A stretch of 64,000 nucleotides of DNA from NCBI GenBank assembly GCA_013822735.1, contig PNKZ01000003.1, forward strand, positions 186,001-250,000, read 5' to 3'. Positions within the stretch are counted from its first letter, which is position 1, and the number at the start of each line of letters is the position of its first letter. Below the pieces are notes generated by a model. It made no database searches. It saw only the letters and a program-made list of their open reading frames with translations, and had not been told where the DNA came from. This stretch comes from Pirellula sp. (GTDB lineage Bacteria > Planctomycetota > Planctomycetia > Pirellulales > PNKZ01). Shown here one piece after another: positions 1-10,736 of the stretch. The position numbers and the translations under genes were made by a program.

Positions 1-30
1 GCGCGAACATTTTTTGAGGAGAGCAGGACC

Positions 31-1059
<1,029 letters not shown>

Positions 1060-1071
1060 GATGAGCAAACA

Positions 1072-1105
1072 CAGCTAGTCGCGACACAAGCGTCGCGACT
1101 AGCTG
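1072..1105. terminator. Bidirectional hairpin terminator between convergent genes
   Basis: A perfect 14-base inverted repeat (arms 1072-1085 and 1092-1105, CAGCTAGTCGCGAC and its complement) encloses a 6-base loop. It lies in the 58-base gap between the two convergent stop codons at 1059 and 1118, the expected place for a shared terminator. No long U tract follows on either side. Confidence 0.7.
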
Positions 1106-1117
1106 CACTATTTGTCG

Positions 1118-2251
1118 CTACACGTTCGTCCAAGCTCCGCTCTTCGCGCTCGCCAGCACCGCGTCGCAGACGCGTTGCGTTTCCAGCGCTTCGCGGAACG
1201 TCGGGCTCACCGGCTTCCCCGCGGCCATGCCGGTGAGGAAGTCGGCCACTTGGTGGACGAACCCTGATTCGTAGCCGATCGCGAGACCCGGCACCCACCA
1301 GTTTTTCATGTACGGATGGTCGCCGTCGGTCACGTGGATCGAGCGCCAGCCGCGCAGCGGGCCCGCATCGCGGTAATCGAAGTATTGCAGCCGGTGCAGG
1401 TCGTGCAGGTCCCACTTGATCGAGGCGTTCTCGCCGTTGATCTCAAACGTGTAGAGCGCCTTGTGGCCGCGGGCATAGCGCGTGCTTTCGAAGAGCGCCA
1501 GCGATCCGTTTTCGAAGTGCCCCATGAAGGTGCACGCGTCGTCGATCGTCACCTTCTCCACCTTGCCGGTGAGGTTGTGCTTGCGCTCCTTCACGAACGT
1601 TTCGGTCATCGCCGTGACGTTCTTGATCGAGCCGTTGAGCCAGATCGCGGTGTCGATGCAGTGCGCGAGCAAGTCTCCCGTCACGCCGCTGCCCGCCGCG
1701 GCGGCGTCGAGGCGCCAGAGGGCCGCGCCTCCTTGCGGCAGGTCGGCCGAGATGGTCCAGTCTTGCAGGAAGTTGGCACGGTAGTGGAAGATCCGGCCGA
1801 GCTTCCCTTCGTCGATGAGTTGCTTGGCGAACGACACGGCCGGAATGCGGCGGTAGTTGTACCAAACGGTGTTGGCGACCCCGGCCTTTTCGACCGCGTC
1901 GCACATCTCTTCCCCCTCGGCGACGTTCATCGCCAGCGGCTTCTCGCACAAAATCGCTTTGCCGGCCTTAGCCGCGGCGATCGAGATTTCATGGTGCAAG
2001 TTGTTCGGCGTGCAGATATCGACGGCGTCGATGTCTTTCCGAGCGAGCAGCGCTTTCCAATCGGTCTCGATGCTTTCGTAGCCCCACTGCGACGCGAACG
2101 CTTGGGCTTTCGTTTTGTCGCGAGCGCAAACGGCTTTGAGCACCGGCTTGTACGGCAGATCGAAAAAGTGCGAAACGTTGGCGTAGGCGTTCGAGTGGGC
2201 ACGGCCCATGAAGCCGTAGCCGATCATGCCGATGTTCAGTGGCTTAGACAT
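1118..2251 (-). CDS. Gfo/Idh/MocA family oxidoreductase
   Basis: A 377-residue cytoplasmic NAD(P)-dependent sugar or inositol dehydrogenase-type protein. The N-terminal Rossmann motif ([15 protein letters not shown]) is at about residues 8-22, and the family signature CEKPLAMN, with the catalytic EKP lysine, is near residue 100. The C-terminal alpha/beta substrate domain is full length. Planctomycetes carry many paralogues, so a specific sugar substrate cannot be assigned. It has no Tat or Sec signal, unlike many planctomycete relatives. The neighbouring aldo/keto reductase and amidohydrolase suggest a small catabolic cluster, but nothing ties them to one pathway. Confidence 0.92.
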   Translation of the reverse strand: MSKPLNIGMIGYGFMGRAHSNAYANVSHFFDLPYKPVLKAVCARDKTKAQAFASQWGYESIETDWKALLARKDIDAVDICTPNNLHHEISIAAAKAGKAILCEKPLAMNVAEGEEMCDAVEKAGVANTVWYNYRRIPAVSFAKQLIDEGKLGRIFHYRANFLQDWTISADLPQGGAALWRLDAAAAGSGVTGDLLAHCIDTAIWLNGSIKNVTAMTETFVKERKHNLTGKVEKVTIDDACTFMGHFENGSLALFESTRYARGHKALYTFEINGENASIKWDLHDLHRLQYFDYRDAGPLRGWRSIHVTDGDHPYMKNWWVPGLAIGYESGFVHQVADFLTGMAAGKPVSPTFREALETQRVCDAVLASAKSGAWTNV

Positions 2252-2371
2252 TGCGAGACAAACTCCGAAAGGAAGGCGTCGATGACTTAGAAAGTCGTGT
2301 GATGCGGTCTGAAGGAACGGGCAGTTTACCCGAAGCCGGCGGGCGACTGAAGTAGGCCGAAAACGCGCAGG

Positions 2372-3937
2372 CTACGCCTTAAACCGCAGCCACCGGCCGG
2401 GCCAGGCGTCGAGTTTTTCCACCGGCGTGCCGTCGACGACGATCGGCCTGCCGTTGACGAGCACCTGCCGAATGCCGACCGACGTTTGCCGCGGGTCGTC
2501 GAACGTGGCACGGTCTTCCACGGTGTGCGGATCGAACACGACGACATCCGCAAACGCTCCATTGCGCAAGACGCCGCGATCGGTCAGGCCGAATCGCGCG
2601 GCCGGTACGCTCGTCATTTTGCGTACCGCTTCTTCGAGCGTGAACCAGCGGCGCTCGCGCACCAGCCGGCCGAGCATCCTCGTTACGCTGCCGAATTGCC
2701 GCGGGTGCACGGGCCCGTCGGGCTGGAAGATGCCGTCGCTGCCGAGCATGAATTTGTCGTGCTTCACGAACGGCCCGATCAAGGCGTCGTCGCCGATGTG
2801 GAAGACGCAGAGCACCGCGAGGTTTTCTTCCAGCAGCAAGTCGCACAGCGCGTCGGCCGGCGAGCGCCCCACGGCGGCGATGTACTCCGCGAGCGAACGT
2901 CCTTGAAACCGGGCGTTCGCCTTGCTCGGCAGCCAGGCGATGCGAATCTGGTCGAGCTTGTCGGGCGCGTAGCTCTGGAGGAATTCATCGAACCTGCGCC
3001 GCAGGTCGGGGTCGGTCAGCTTTCCTGCCACGGCCAACGGCCCGTCGTCCCACACGTCGTTCGGCAGCAGGAAGTGCAACATCGTCGAGCCGGGCAGATA
3101 CGGATAGACGTCGAACGAGAAGTCGACCTCGTGCACGGCCGTGCGATCGACATATCCGAGCAGCTCTTCGGCCTGCTGCGCATCGGCCTTCAGGTGCGAC
3201 ACATGCAGCCGTACGCCGGCCCGACGAGCGATCTCGACCGCTTCCTTCACGGCGGGGACGAGCCCCTTCTTGTAGCGCACGTGCGTCACGTAGAGCCCGT
3301 CGTAAGGGCGCATCGCCGCGAGAGTCTCGGCGAGTTCGTCGGTCGAGGCGTAAAATTCGTTGACGTAGTCGAGCCCGGTGGAAACGCCGACGGCGCCGGC
3401 TTCCATACCGCGCACGATGCCGTGCTGCACGAGCCGAAGCTGCACGTCGTCGAGGCGACGTTGGCCCCAGCCCGAGGCGAGCACCCGCAGGTTGGCGTAC
3501 GGGATCTGCGCGACGACGTTCTGCGCCGCGCGACCGTCGAGGAGCGAGTAGTAGTCGGCGAGCGATTCCCAGCCGGAGTAGTCGGGGATCTCGAGCCCGT
3601 TGAGCGAGCGGAGGTAATGGATCCATTGCGGGGCGAGGGCCGGCGTGGTCGGCGCGTAGCTGATGCCGTCGCTGCCGAGCACTTCGGTCGTCACGCCTTG
3701 CAGCGTCTTGCTCGCGAAGTTGGGATGCTTGAGGAGCCAGCCGTCGCTGTGGTTATGCACATCGATGAAACCGGGGGCGACGACGAGGCCGCGCGCATCG
3801 ATGACGCGCCGAGCCGAGTCGGCCGCGAACTTGCCGAGGCCGGCGATGCGGTCCCCTTGCACGGCGACGTCGAGCGGACGGCGCGCGCTGCCGGTGCCGT
3901 CGACGACGTCTCCGCCCTGGATCAGTAGATCAAACAT
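2372..3937 (-). CDS. N-acyl-D-amino-acid deacylase-like amidohydrolase
   Basis: A 521-residue member of the D-aminoacylase/dihydroorotase branch of the metal-dependent amidohydrolases. It would hydrolyse an N-acyl-D-amino acid or related amide. Visible family features are the N-terminal beta-sandwich start (LIQGGDVVDGTGS), the first metal motif GFIDVHNHSD, the segment THVRYKKG, the metal His in LHVSHLKA and the late Asp in MLGSDG. At the position of the bridging Cys (GNCG-type motif in D-aminoacylases) this protein reads LGSDGIS, so Asp replaces Cys. The ATG at 3937 is preferred; the frame also has a TTG one codon earlier. Exact substrate is unknown. Confidence 0.85.
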   Translation of the reverse strand: MFDLLIQGGDVVDGTGSARRPLDVAVQGDRIAGLGKFAADSARRVIDARGLVVAPGFIDVHNHSDGWLLKHPNFASKTLQGVTTEVLGSDGISYAPTTPALAPQWIHYLRSLNGLEIPDYSGWESLADYYSLLDGRAAQNVVAQIPYANLRVLASGWGQRRLDDVQLRLVQHGIVRGMEAGAVGVSTGLDYVNEFYASTDELAETLAAMRPYDGLYVTHVRYKKGLVPAVKEAVEIARRAGVRLHVSHLKADAQQAEELLGYVDRTAVHEVDFSFDVYPYLPGSTMLHFLLPNDVWDDGPLAVAGKLTDPDLRRRFDEFLQSYAPDKLDQIRIAWLPSKANARFQGRSLAEYIAAVGRSPADALCDLLLEENLAVLCVFHIGDDALIGPFVKHDKFMLGSDGIFQPDGPVHPRQFGSVTRMLGRLVRERRWFTLEEAVRKMTSVPAARFGLTDRGVLRNGAFADVVVFDPHTVEDRATFDDPRQTSVGIRQVLVNGRPIVVDGTPVEKLDAWPGRWLRFKA

Positions 3938-4004
3938 CAAGCGGCTCGCGTGGTCGAACAGGCGCCGCGTGGCCGCGGCGGCTAAGCACGTAGAGCGTCG
4001 TATT

Positions 4005-4033
4005 CTAGCTACTAGCTACCGGCAACTAGCTAC
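4005..4033. repeat. Short CTAGCTAC direct repeats
   Basis: Three copies of CTAGCTAC lie at 4005-4012, 4012-4019 and 4026-4033, in the 100-base gap between the sthA stop codon and the amidohydrolase start. The function is unknown. Confidence 0.4.
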
Positions 4034-4038
4034 TGCTC

Positions 4039-5436
4039 TTAGAACAGCCGATTATATCCGTTCAGCGCAGCCACGCGATATGCTTCCGCCATCGTCGGGT
4101 AGTTGAACGTGGTGTTGATGAAGTACATCAACGAGTTCCCCGTGCCCGGCTGCGCCATGATCGCCTGGCCGATGTGGATGATTTCGGCGGCGTTCTGCCC
4201 GAAGCAATGGATGCCGAGAATTTCCAACGTTTCGCGATGGAACAAGAGCTTCAGCATGCCGACCGTTTGGCCGGTGATTTGCGCGCGGGCCAGGCTCTTA
4301 AATTGCGAATGGCCCACTTCGTACGGCACCTTCGCTTCGGTCAGCTCGCGCTCGGTTTTGCCGAGCGAGCTGATTTCGGGGCTCGTATAGATACCGGTCG
4401 GAATCGAATTGGTCGGCGCGTGGTCGAGTTTGCCTTCGACAAAGTGCGTGGTGGCGCTGCGCCCTTGGCTATAGGCGGCGCTGGCCAGCGAGGGGAAGCC
4501 GATCACGTCGCCGACGGCGTAAATGTGCGGCACCTGGGTTTGGAAGTTCTCATTCACGACCAATTGGCCGCGGCTATTGGGCGTGAGGCCGACTTTCTCC
4601 AAGTCGAGGTCTTCGACGTTGCCCGAGCGACCGTTGGCCCAGAGCAGAATGTCGGTCTTGAGCGCTTTGCCGCTCTTGAGATGAAGCACCACGCCGTCGT
4701 CCAGCCCTTCGATCCGTTCGTATTCTTCCGCATGGCGGAGCAACACGCCCCGATCGCGCATGTGGTAGGCGAGCGCGTCGATAATTTCGTCGTCGAGAAA
4801 CTCCAGCAGCTTCTCGCGCGTGTTGACGAGGTTGACCTTCACGCCGAGGTTACGGAACATCGACGTGTATTCGCAGCCGACGACGCCGGCGCCGTAGATC
4901 GTGATGGTCTGCGGCGTGTCTTTCAGATCGAGAATCGTATCGCTATCGAAGATGCAGGGATGCGAAAAATCGACTCCCGGCGGGCGATAGGGCCGCGAGC
5001 CGACGGCGATCACGAAAGCGTCGCCGTGCATGATGGTGCGAGCGCCGTTTTCCTGCACCGCTTCGATGGTGTTCTGATCGATGAACCGCGCCATGCCCGG
5101 CGTGACTTGAATCCGGTTGCGCTCGTAGAACGTTTGCCGCATGTCGACTTGCCGCGCAATAACGCTGGCGGCCGAACGTCGCAACTGGGCGAAGCTGAAA
5201 CTGGCGGAGAAACCCGTCTCGCGGTAGAGCGGATTGTGATTCGTGTCGGTCATCCGGTAGATGGCGTACCGGAGGGCCTTGCTGGGGATGGTTCCCTTGT
5301 GCGTGCAGCTGCCGCCGATCTTGTGGTATTTCTCGACCACGGCCACGTTCTTGCCGAGCTTGCAAGCCTGCATCGCGGCCCCTTCGCCGCCGGGACCGGT
5401 GCCGATGACCACGACGTCGTAGTGCTGTGCGTTCAT
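4039..5436 (-). CDS. sthA: Soluble pyridine nucleotide transhydrogenase (Si-specific)
   Basis: A 465-residue FAD flavoprotein that transfers hydride between NADPH and NAD+, balancing the cytoplasmic pyridine pools. The N-terminal FAD Rossmann motif ([15 protein letters not shown]) is followed by [16 protein letters not shown]. This keeps a single Cys rather than the CxxxxC redox pair of lipoamide dehydrogenases and glutathione reductases, which is diagnostic of SthA. A second Rossmann motif ([11 protein letters not shown]) binds the pyridine nucleotide, IYAVGDVIG is the FAD ribityl motif, and the C-terminal dimerisation domain is complete. Length matches the family. The gene is preceded by about 400 bases with no gene. 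Confidence 0.93.
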   Translation of the reverse strand: MNAQHYDVVVIGTGPGGEGAAMQACKLGKNVAVVEKYHKIGGSCTHKGTIPSKALRYAIYRMTDTNHNPLYRETGFSASFSFAQLRRSAASVIARQVDMRQTFYERNRIQVTPGMARFIDQNTIEAVQENGARTIMHGDAFVIAVGSRPYRPPGVDFSHPCIFDSDTILDLKDTPQTITIYGAGVVGCEYTSMFRNLGVKVNLVNTREKLLEFLDDEIIDALAYHMRDRGVLLRHAEEYERIEGLDDGVVLHLKSGKALKTDILLWANGRSGNVEDLDLEKVGLTPNSRGQLVVNENFQTQVPHIYAVGDVIGFPSLASAAYSQGRSATTHFVEGKLDHAPTNSIPTGIYTSPEISSLGKTERELTEAKVPYEVGHSQFKSLARAQITGQTVGMLKLLFHRETLEILGIHCFGQNAAEIIHIGQAIMAQPGTGNSLMYFINTTFNYPTMAEAYRVAALNGYNRLF

Positions 5437-5832
5437 AGATTGCGAGGGCTAGCGGGAGTGCGTGCAAAATCCGACTTGGAACGAATCATCGAACGGGAAA
5501 TTGTAACAGTAGCCGACCGGGTCGCGGGAGGCGTCGAAACGCCGCACGGCCGCACGCTGTCAGACGGTTTTACCGACTTTGCGCCGCAGATATTCGGGAA
5601 CGGCGCGCAGTCGAAAGCCGGTAGAGAAAGATACCCGATAATTAGCGTTCTGCCGGACGCGACGGCACTGTCGCTACAAGCGCTCTAAGCCGCGCCGGAA
5701 GTTTTTGCGGCTTCAGGTCGCTGACGCTGGAGCCGCAGGCGAAGCCCCCGGTTATGGTCCAACTTCGTCACTGGGGCATCACTGCGTTTTGCCCCAGGCC
5801 ACCCTGCGGTATCGGATCCAGCAAGCGTGCAG
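5437..5832. other. Intergenic region upstream of sthA
   Basis: This 396-base stretch separates the sthA start from the stop of the minus-strand DUF1501 gene. I see no convincing gene. It should contain the sthA promoter; on the minus strand TACAAT at about 5500 could be a -10 element, but no good -35 partner is visible. The part near 5833 contains the hairpin listed separately. Confidence 0.5.
5771..5797 (-). terminator. Possible terminator of the DUF1800-DUF1501 operon
   Basis: A perfect 7-base inverted repeat (CTGGGGC at 5771-5777, GCCCCAG at 5791-5797) with a 13-base loop begins 36 bases downstream of the DUF1501 stop codon. The GC stem and position fit a terminator, but no U tract follows. 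Confidence 0.4.
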
Positions 5833-7062
5833 CTAAGCGAAAAGCGGCGTCGGCGCGTACTCGGCCCCCAAAACATCGCGGGCCGATGCGCCGAGACGCT
5901 CATTAAGGATGGCCGCATAGACGGAGCGGAAATCTGTATGAAACTTAAGATCTCCCTCGCGATCGAGGTCCGAAAGCGACGGGTGCTTGCCGACGATGCC
6001 CGGTTTGCGGAGCCCGCCGCCGGCGAGAAAGAGCGGGGCCGCAGCGCCGTGGTCGGTGCCGAGACTGGCGTTTTCCTTCACGCGCCGCCCAAACTCGGAA
6101 AACATCAGCACGGTCGTGCGGTCGACGTGGCCGCGCGTCGTGAGATCGGCGACGAACGCCGACACCGATTCGGAAAGCTCCGTCATCAGGTTGGCGTGCG
6201 TTTGCCGCTGGTTGGCATGCGTATCGAAGCCGTCGAGCGAGACGTAGTAGATGCGCGTTTCGAGGCCCGAGTCGATGAGCCGGGCGACGTTCTTAAGTTT
6301 CTCCGCGAGGCGATGGCCCGGGTATTCCGCGCCGGAGGTTTCGGCTTCGAGCGCGCCGCGGACGCGTTCGCTCGACGCGTAAGCGCCGAGCGTCGTGCGT
6401 TGGAGGAAGGCGAGCATGTCGGAACCTTCGTCGCGGCGGGCCGACGCCAAGGTTTCGAGTTGCGCGAGTTTCACGGTCCGCTCGTCGCGCAGCCGGAAGC
6501 CGTCGAGCGATTCGATGCTCGGAATCGCCGAAGTGCGACTCGACAAGGCCAGCGGCAACGGGCCGGCGCCAAGATGCAACGCCGCGGCGCTTGCCCCTTC
6601 GCCGCGGGTCGAAAAATCCACCGTGCGCCCGAGCCAGCCGTCGCGCCGATTTTCCAACTTGCGCTCGGCCGTGTGCCAAATATCCATCGAGGAGAAGTGC
6701 GAGCGATCGGGGTTGGGATAGCCGACCCCTTGCACGACCGAGAAGACCCCCTGCTCCGCCAGCTTCGCGAAGCCCTGGAGGTTCGGATGCAAGCCGACCG
6801 CGTCGTCGAGCTTCAGCACGGTGCTCTTGTCGATGCGCAGCGCGATACGGTTTTGCTCGTAGAGTTCGTCAGCGTAGGGAACGACGGTATTCAAGCCGTC
6901 GTTGCCGCCTGAGAGTTGCACGACGACGAGAATGCGCTCGCCGGGCTTTTTGGCAGCGGCCAGGGCCGTACGGGTGAACAGGTGCGGCACGGCGGCGGCC
7001 GTGGAAAGGAGCGTGGAAGCGCCGAGCGTCGATTGGAGAAAGCGGCGACGATTCGTTTGCAT
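5833..7062 (-). CDS. DUF1501 family secreted protein (first copy)
   Basis: A 409-residue DUF1501 protein, a family distantly related to sulfatases and alkaline phosphatases and common in planctomycetes. The start at 7062 is chosen because it begins with a Tat-type signal (NRRRFLQS followed by a hydrophobic stretch and ALAAAKK); the longer frame upstream encodes only junk-like residues. Family motifs include VVVQLSGGNDGLNTVVPY near the mature N-terminus, TDHGAAAPLFLAGGG, and FSEFGRRVKEN. It lies 85 bases downstream of a DUF1800 gene on the same strand, a pairing seen throughout bacteria, so the two proteins probably act together outside the cytoplasmic membrane. The reaction is not known. Confidence 0.9.
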   Translation of the reverse strand: MQTNRRRFLQSTLGASTLLSTAAAVPHLFTRTALAAAKKPGERILVVVQLSGGNDGLNTVVPYADELYEQNRIALRIDKSTVLKLDDAVGLHPNLQGFAKLAEQGVFSVVQGVGYPNPDRSHFSSMDIWHTAERKLENRRDGWLGRTVDFSTRGEGASAAALHLGAGPLPLALSSRTSAIPSIESLDGFRLRDERTVKLAQLETLASARRDEGSDMLAFLQRTTLGAYASSERVRGALEAETSGAEYPGHRLAEKLKNVARLIDSGLETRIYYVSLDGFDTHANQRQTHANLMTELSESVSAFVADLTTRGHVDRTTVLMFSEFGRRVKENASLGTDHGAAAPLFLAGGGLRKPGIVGKHPSLSDLDREGDLKFHTDFRSVYAAILNERLGASARDVLGAEYAPTPLFA

Positions 7063-7072
7063 AGCTTGCGAA

Positions 7073-7134
7073 GGGGTGAGGGGTGAGGGGACAGGGGGCA
7101 GTAGCCCATCGAGCCGCGGAGAAGCGTCTCCGCG
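7073..7134. repeat. G-quadruplex motif and hairpin between DUF1800 and DUF1501
   Basis: Four runs of four or five G (7073-7076, 7080-7083, 7087-7090, 7094-7098) are separated by exactly three bases (TGA, TGA, ACA) on the plus strand, the template strand for the flanking genes. It sits 11 bases from the DUF1501 start codon. Next to it is a perfect 8-base hairpin (7115-7122 and 7127-7134, loop AGCG). The two elements fill most of the 85-base spacer inside the operon. Confidence 0.55.
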
Positions 7135-7147
7135 CGCACCTACATTC

Positions 7148-8620
7148 CTACAGCAACTGAAACTCCGGCAACGTCGCAATCGCGTACAGCGTCCGCCCGC
7201 GGCGGGCGAACTCGTCTTCACCGTTGCGACGTGCGTCAAGCTTTGTCAGGTCGTCGACCACGTCGGCCGGCGGCTCAACGGCTAGAAGCAAATCCAGCAG
7301 TCGTCGGACCAGAAGCTCACCGTCGCGCGATTTGTCCCCCAAGTCGGCGAGTGCCGGGCATTGGTCGAGCCCGAGCTTGCGCTCGTAGCGGCCGTTGCCG
7401 GAGGCCAACTTACCGACGAGGTTCGTCCGCGAGAGGAGCGTATACGCGTTGATCCACTCGCGACCGCCGTTCCAACCTTTGACGTTGGGCGGATAGAACA
7501 CTTGCTGCCCAAGCGCGGCGAGGTCTTCGGCCAACGCGTAGTGGTCGGTATGCCCGTCGAGCGAACGAATGAGACCGACGGCGAATTCGACGGGGCCTTT
7601 GATGCGCACGCCCATGGCGCCGCGACTATAAAAATAGTTGGAGGCGAGCATCGTGCGGACGACGCCGGCAATGTCGTAATCGCTCTCGCGCAATTTCTTG
7701 GCCAGCGGTTCGATGAAATCATCCGAGGGGCGCAGGCTCGTGGCATTCGGCGTGCCGACGACTTCCGCACTCGCCGAAGCATCGACCGGCGGTTCGTCGG
7801 CGATGAAATAGCGGAATAGTTTGCGAACGACGAACCGTGCGGCGGCCGGCTGCCGGAGCAAGAGCGCGACCAGCTCGTCGCCGTCGAAGTTGCCGCACTC
7901 GCCGAGCACTTGCTTCGTTCCCTCGTCGTGTTGCGGAGCGTTGAACCAGAAGCGGTTGTTGTGCACTTCCCAGCCGGTGAAACAGCGGGCCGCTTCCTTA
8001 ATGTCGCGCTCCGTGTAGTTGCCGGTCCCCAACGAGAAGAGCTCCATCACTTCGCGAGCGAAGTTTTCGTTCGGTCGGGTTTTGCGATTCACGGCCGAGT
8101 CGAGCCAGAGGAGCATCGCCGTGTCGCGCATCATCGCGCGGAGCAGATCGCCGAATTTGCCGAGCGCGTGTTTGCGGAGCAGTTCGTTTTGCGCGAACAT
8201 TAAGTTTTGGTCGGTGACCTTCGCCGCCGAGGTGGCGAAGTGGCCGTGCCAGAAGAGCGTGAGCCGCTCTTGGAGCGGATGCGGCGATTGCAGCATCACG
8301 TAGAGCCACCAGGCGGGCAAGTCTTTGGCGTTGCCGAAGCCGAGGAGCGACGTGATCGTCGAGCGCGCTTCGCTGTAGAAAGACTCTTGCTCCGGCGCGC
8401 CGGTGAGCAAGCGATGGAGCGTCGCTTCCGGACCGGCGACGACCGCGAGTTGGAGCTCGCTCCAGGTGCCGCCAAAGCCGGCGCGGCGATAAAGATGCGC
8501 GGCCCGGGCCGTGTTCCAAGGGCGAGCCGCGTCGGGGACATACGGTTGCCAGGCCCAAGCGGGATCGTGGATCGGGAGATATTCGCCGGCAGCTTTGTTG
8601 TTTTTGACGGAAGGCTTCAT
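7148..8620 (-). CDS. DUF1800 family protein
   Basis: A 490-residue DUF1800 protein of unknown biochemical role, nearly always encoded next to DUF1501. Recognisable segments are AAHLYRRAGFGGT near residue 40, LTLFWHGHFATS, NENFAREVMELFSLGTGNYTE (the most conserved block) and the late VKGWNGGREWI. The frame is open back to 8779, but that would overlap the divergent gene at 8778, so the ATG at 8620 is preferred. No clear signal peptide follows this start. It is the first gene of an operon with the DUF1501 gene downstream. The promoter must lie in the 157 bases shared with the divergent gene. Confidence 0.88.
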   Translation of the reverse strand: MKPSVKNNKAAGEYLPIHDPAWAWQPYVPDAARPWNTARAAHLYRRAGFGGTWSELQLAVVAGPEATLHRLLTGAPEQESFYSEARSTITSLLGFGNAKDLPAWWLYVMLQSPHPLQERLTLFWHGHFATSAAKVTDQNLMFAQNELLRKHALGKFGDLLRAMMRDTAMLLWLDSAVNRKTRPNENFAREVMELFSLGTGNYTERDIKEAARCFTGWEVHNNRFWFNAPQHDEGTKQVLGECGNFDGDELVALLLRQPAAARFVVRKLFRYFIADEPPVDASASAEVVGTPNATSLRPSDDFIEPLAKKLRESDYDIAGVVRTMLASNYFYSRGAMGVRIKGPVEFAVGLIRSLDGHTDHYALAEDLAALGQQVFYPPNVKGWNGGREWINAYTLLSRTNLVGKLASGNGRYERKLGLDQCPALADLGDKSRDGELLVRRLLDLLLAVEPPADVVDDLTKLDARRNGEDEFARRGRTLYAIATLPEFQLL

Positions 8621-8777
8621 GGCATCGGCTCGACAAGCGCGTGGCGAAAGCGGCTCAACGACCAATATACCCCCGCCTGCCGGAGCGGGTTTCGTTGAAA
8701 CTCTGGCCGCTGTGCGCGAGTAGTATGGTGCGACGGTAGACGCGATTACGAATTTCTCCCAGCTCGGGGTTTCAGCC

Positions 8778-10607
8778 ATGTTGCGACTCGCGATTCAACG
8801 CCTGATTTCACGCATCTTCGTTTCGATGGCCGTCGCTTGTCTTGCCGCAAGTGGGTCGGCCGCCGCATTTGCCGCGGGAGAAAACGGTGCGGAGTCGCTC
8901 ACGCCCGCGGAGTTGCTCACACCGTCCACGGCGGCGTATGTTGAAATTTCCGATCCGAAAGCATTGCTCGAGTTGGCCTGGAGCGAGCGGACCACGGCGC
9001 TGCTTGAAAAATTGCCGCAGGCGCAGAAGGCATACGAATCGAAACAGTTCCGCGATCTGACGACCGTCGTCGGCGTGCTGGAAGCGAAACTCGGCACCGC
9101 TTGGAAAGCGGCCGTCGCGACGTTGACCGGGGGCGGCGTTACGCTGGCTTTCGACGCCTCGGACCAGGCGGTGTTTCTCTTCATCGAAAGCAACGACGAG
9201 GATCTGCTGATCTCGGCACACGACGAAGTCATCTCGCTCATCGAAGCCGATGCGGAGCGCAAGGGCGCGCCATCGCCGGTGAAATCGACCGAATATGGGG
9301 GCGAAACCGGCTATTCGTTCGGTAAGAACGAAGCGCACGTGCGCCTCGGCAAGTTGCTCGTCGTGAGCAACAAGGCGGAATCGCTGAAGTCGTTGATCGA
9401 TCGTCGCAACGCGCGACTCGAAAAGTCGGACAAGCCGGCCAAGAAGCGCTCGCTGGCCGAGGACGAAACGTTTCAAACGGCCCGCAAGCACGCCGCGCAG
9501 GGAGACGCCGGCTTTGCGTTTGTGCGCCTCGCGCCGCTACGGCTCATGGCCGGCATGGCGCGCGCGTTTGGGCCGGAGAAAAAGGCAGACAATCTTATTG
9601 CGGAACTTTTGGCCGGGGGCGTCCTCGATGCCGTCGGCCATGCCGACTACGCGGCGGCGACGTTGCGCCTCGACGACGCCGGTCTGCGGCTGGCCGCGCA
9701 TTTGCCGCACGAACACGGCCAGACCGCGAAGACGCGCACTTGGTTCTTTGCGCCGAAGCCGGGCCAATCGGCGGCCCCCGCGCTGGAAGTGCCCGGCACC
9801 ATCGCCACGTTTACGGCCTACCGCGACGTGTCCGGCATGTGGATGGCGCGCAACGAACTTTTCGACGAGAAGACGAACGTCGGTCTGACGCAAGCCGACA
9901 CGAATCTCGGGCTCTACTTCTCCGGCCGCGATTTCGGCAGCCAAGTGCTCGGCGAATTGGAGCCGCAATGGCGCTTCATCGCGGCGCAGCGGGAGTTCGG
10001 CGTCGATGGCGAACCGGTGCCGGCCTTGAAGCTGCCCGCCTTCGCGCTGGTGTGGGAACTCAAGCATCCGGAGAAATTCGGACCGCACTTGCAGCTGGCG
10101 TTTCAAAACATCATCGGCATCACGAATATCGACGGCGCCCAAAAGGGCCGGCCGCAGCTTTTGATGAAAACCGAAACTCTCGGCGACGCCGAGATTCAGG
10201 CGGCGACCTATCTCGCCGTGGAAGAAACCGTGAACGACGCCGGGCCGATCCACTTCAACTTCCGACCGGCCTGCGCGCGAGTAGGCAAGTACTTTGTGAT
10301 CGGTACGCATGTCGGCGTGGTGCGCGAGCTGGCTAAGCAGCTAGGTAAGGAAACGTCGGTACCCACGACATCGGACAGCCTCGTCTTCGACGTGCGCTTG
10401 CCGGAGCTGGCAAGGATTCTCGAGGCGAACCGGCCGCTGATCGTCGGGCGGACGCTTCTGGCGGCCGGGGGAGATCGCGAGAAGGCGGAAGAGCAACTCG
10501 ACCTGGGCTTGGAGACTCTGCGCCTTCTCGAATCGGCCGGCATCCGGCTGGTCGACGGCGAGCAGGCTCTGATGCTCGAAACGACGCTGCGTACGCTGGC
10601 GAAATAG
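8778..10607 (+). CDS. Secreted planctomycete protein of unknown function
   Basis: A 609-residue exported protein. Residues 1-33 form a signal peptide: Arg in the n-region, a hydrophobic run around VSMAVACLAASG and the cleavage-like sequence AAFAAGE. The mature part begins with LLTPSTAAYVEISDP, an opening reminiscent of DUF3352-type planctomycete proteins, and continues with alternating beta-rich and helical segments but no catalytic motif I can name. It has no transmembrane segment other than the signal. It diverges from the DUF1800 operon and lies 129 bases upstream of the giant kinase gene on the same strand, so the two could be co-expressed. Function is unknown. Confidence 0.8.
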   Translation: MLRLAIQRLISRIFVSMAVACLAASGSAAAFAAGENGAESLTPAELLTPSTAAYVEISDPKALLELAWSERTTALLEKLPQAQKAYESKQFRDLTTVVGVLEAKLGTAWKAAVATLTGGGVTLAFDASDQAVFLFIESNDEDLLISAHDEVISLIEADAERKGAPSPVKSTEYGGETGYSFGKNEAHVRLGKLLVVSNKAESLKSLIDRRNARLEKSDKPAKKRSLAEDETFQTARKHAAQGDAGFAFVRLAPLRLMAGMARAFGPEKKADNLIAELLAGGVLDAVGHADYAAATLRLDDAGLRLAAHLPHEHGQTAKTRTWFFAPKPGQSAAPALEVPGTIATFTAYRDVSGMWMARNELFDEKTNVGLTQADTNLGLYFSGRDFGSQVLGELEPQWRFIAAQREFGVDGEPVPALKLPAFALVWELKHPEKFGPHLQLAFQNIIGITNIDGAQKGRPQLLMKTETLGDAEIQAATYLAVEETVNDAGPIHFNFRPACARVGKYFVIGTHVGVVRELAKQLGKETSVPTTSDSLVFDVRLPELARILEANRPLIVGRTLLAAGGDREKAEEQLDLGLETLRLLESAGIRLVDGEQALMLETTLRTLAK

Positions 10608-10699
10608 AGCCTGTCGTCGCGCCGCCTTCCCATTATCCCTTTCCGGCAAAAAACGGCCGGGACGCGGTGTCAGACTGTTTCGCGACGCTCGCGGGCCAT

Positions 10700-10705
10700 G
10701 ATATG
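10700..10705 (+). promoter_or_regulatory. Candidate -10 box of the giant kinase gene
   Basis: TATGAT at 10700-10705 lies 31 bases upstream of the ATG at 10737. A weak -35 candidate (TTTCGC) stands about 18 bases further upstream. The assignment is tentative. Confidence 0.25.
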
Positions 10706-10736
10706 ATGCTTCCTCCGCTATTTTGAGGGGGCAGGA

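Noticed and set aside
4174-5688. Long plus-strand frame of 504 codons opposite sthA
   Set aside because: It is the mirror of a clearly conserved flavoprotein gene and encodes Arg/Val/His-rich sequence without any recognisable fold.
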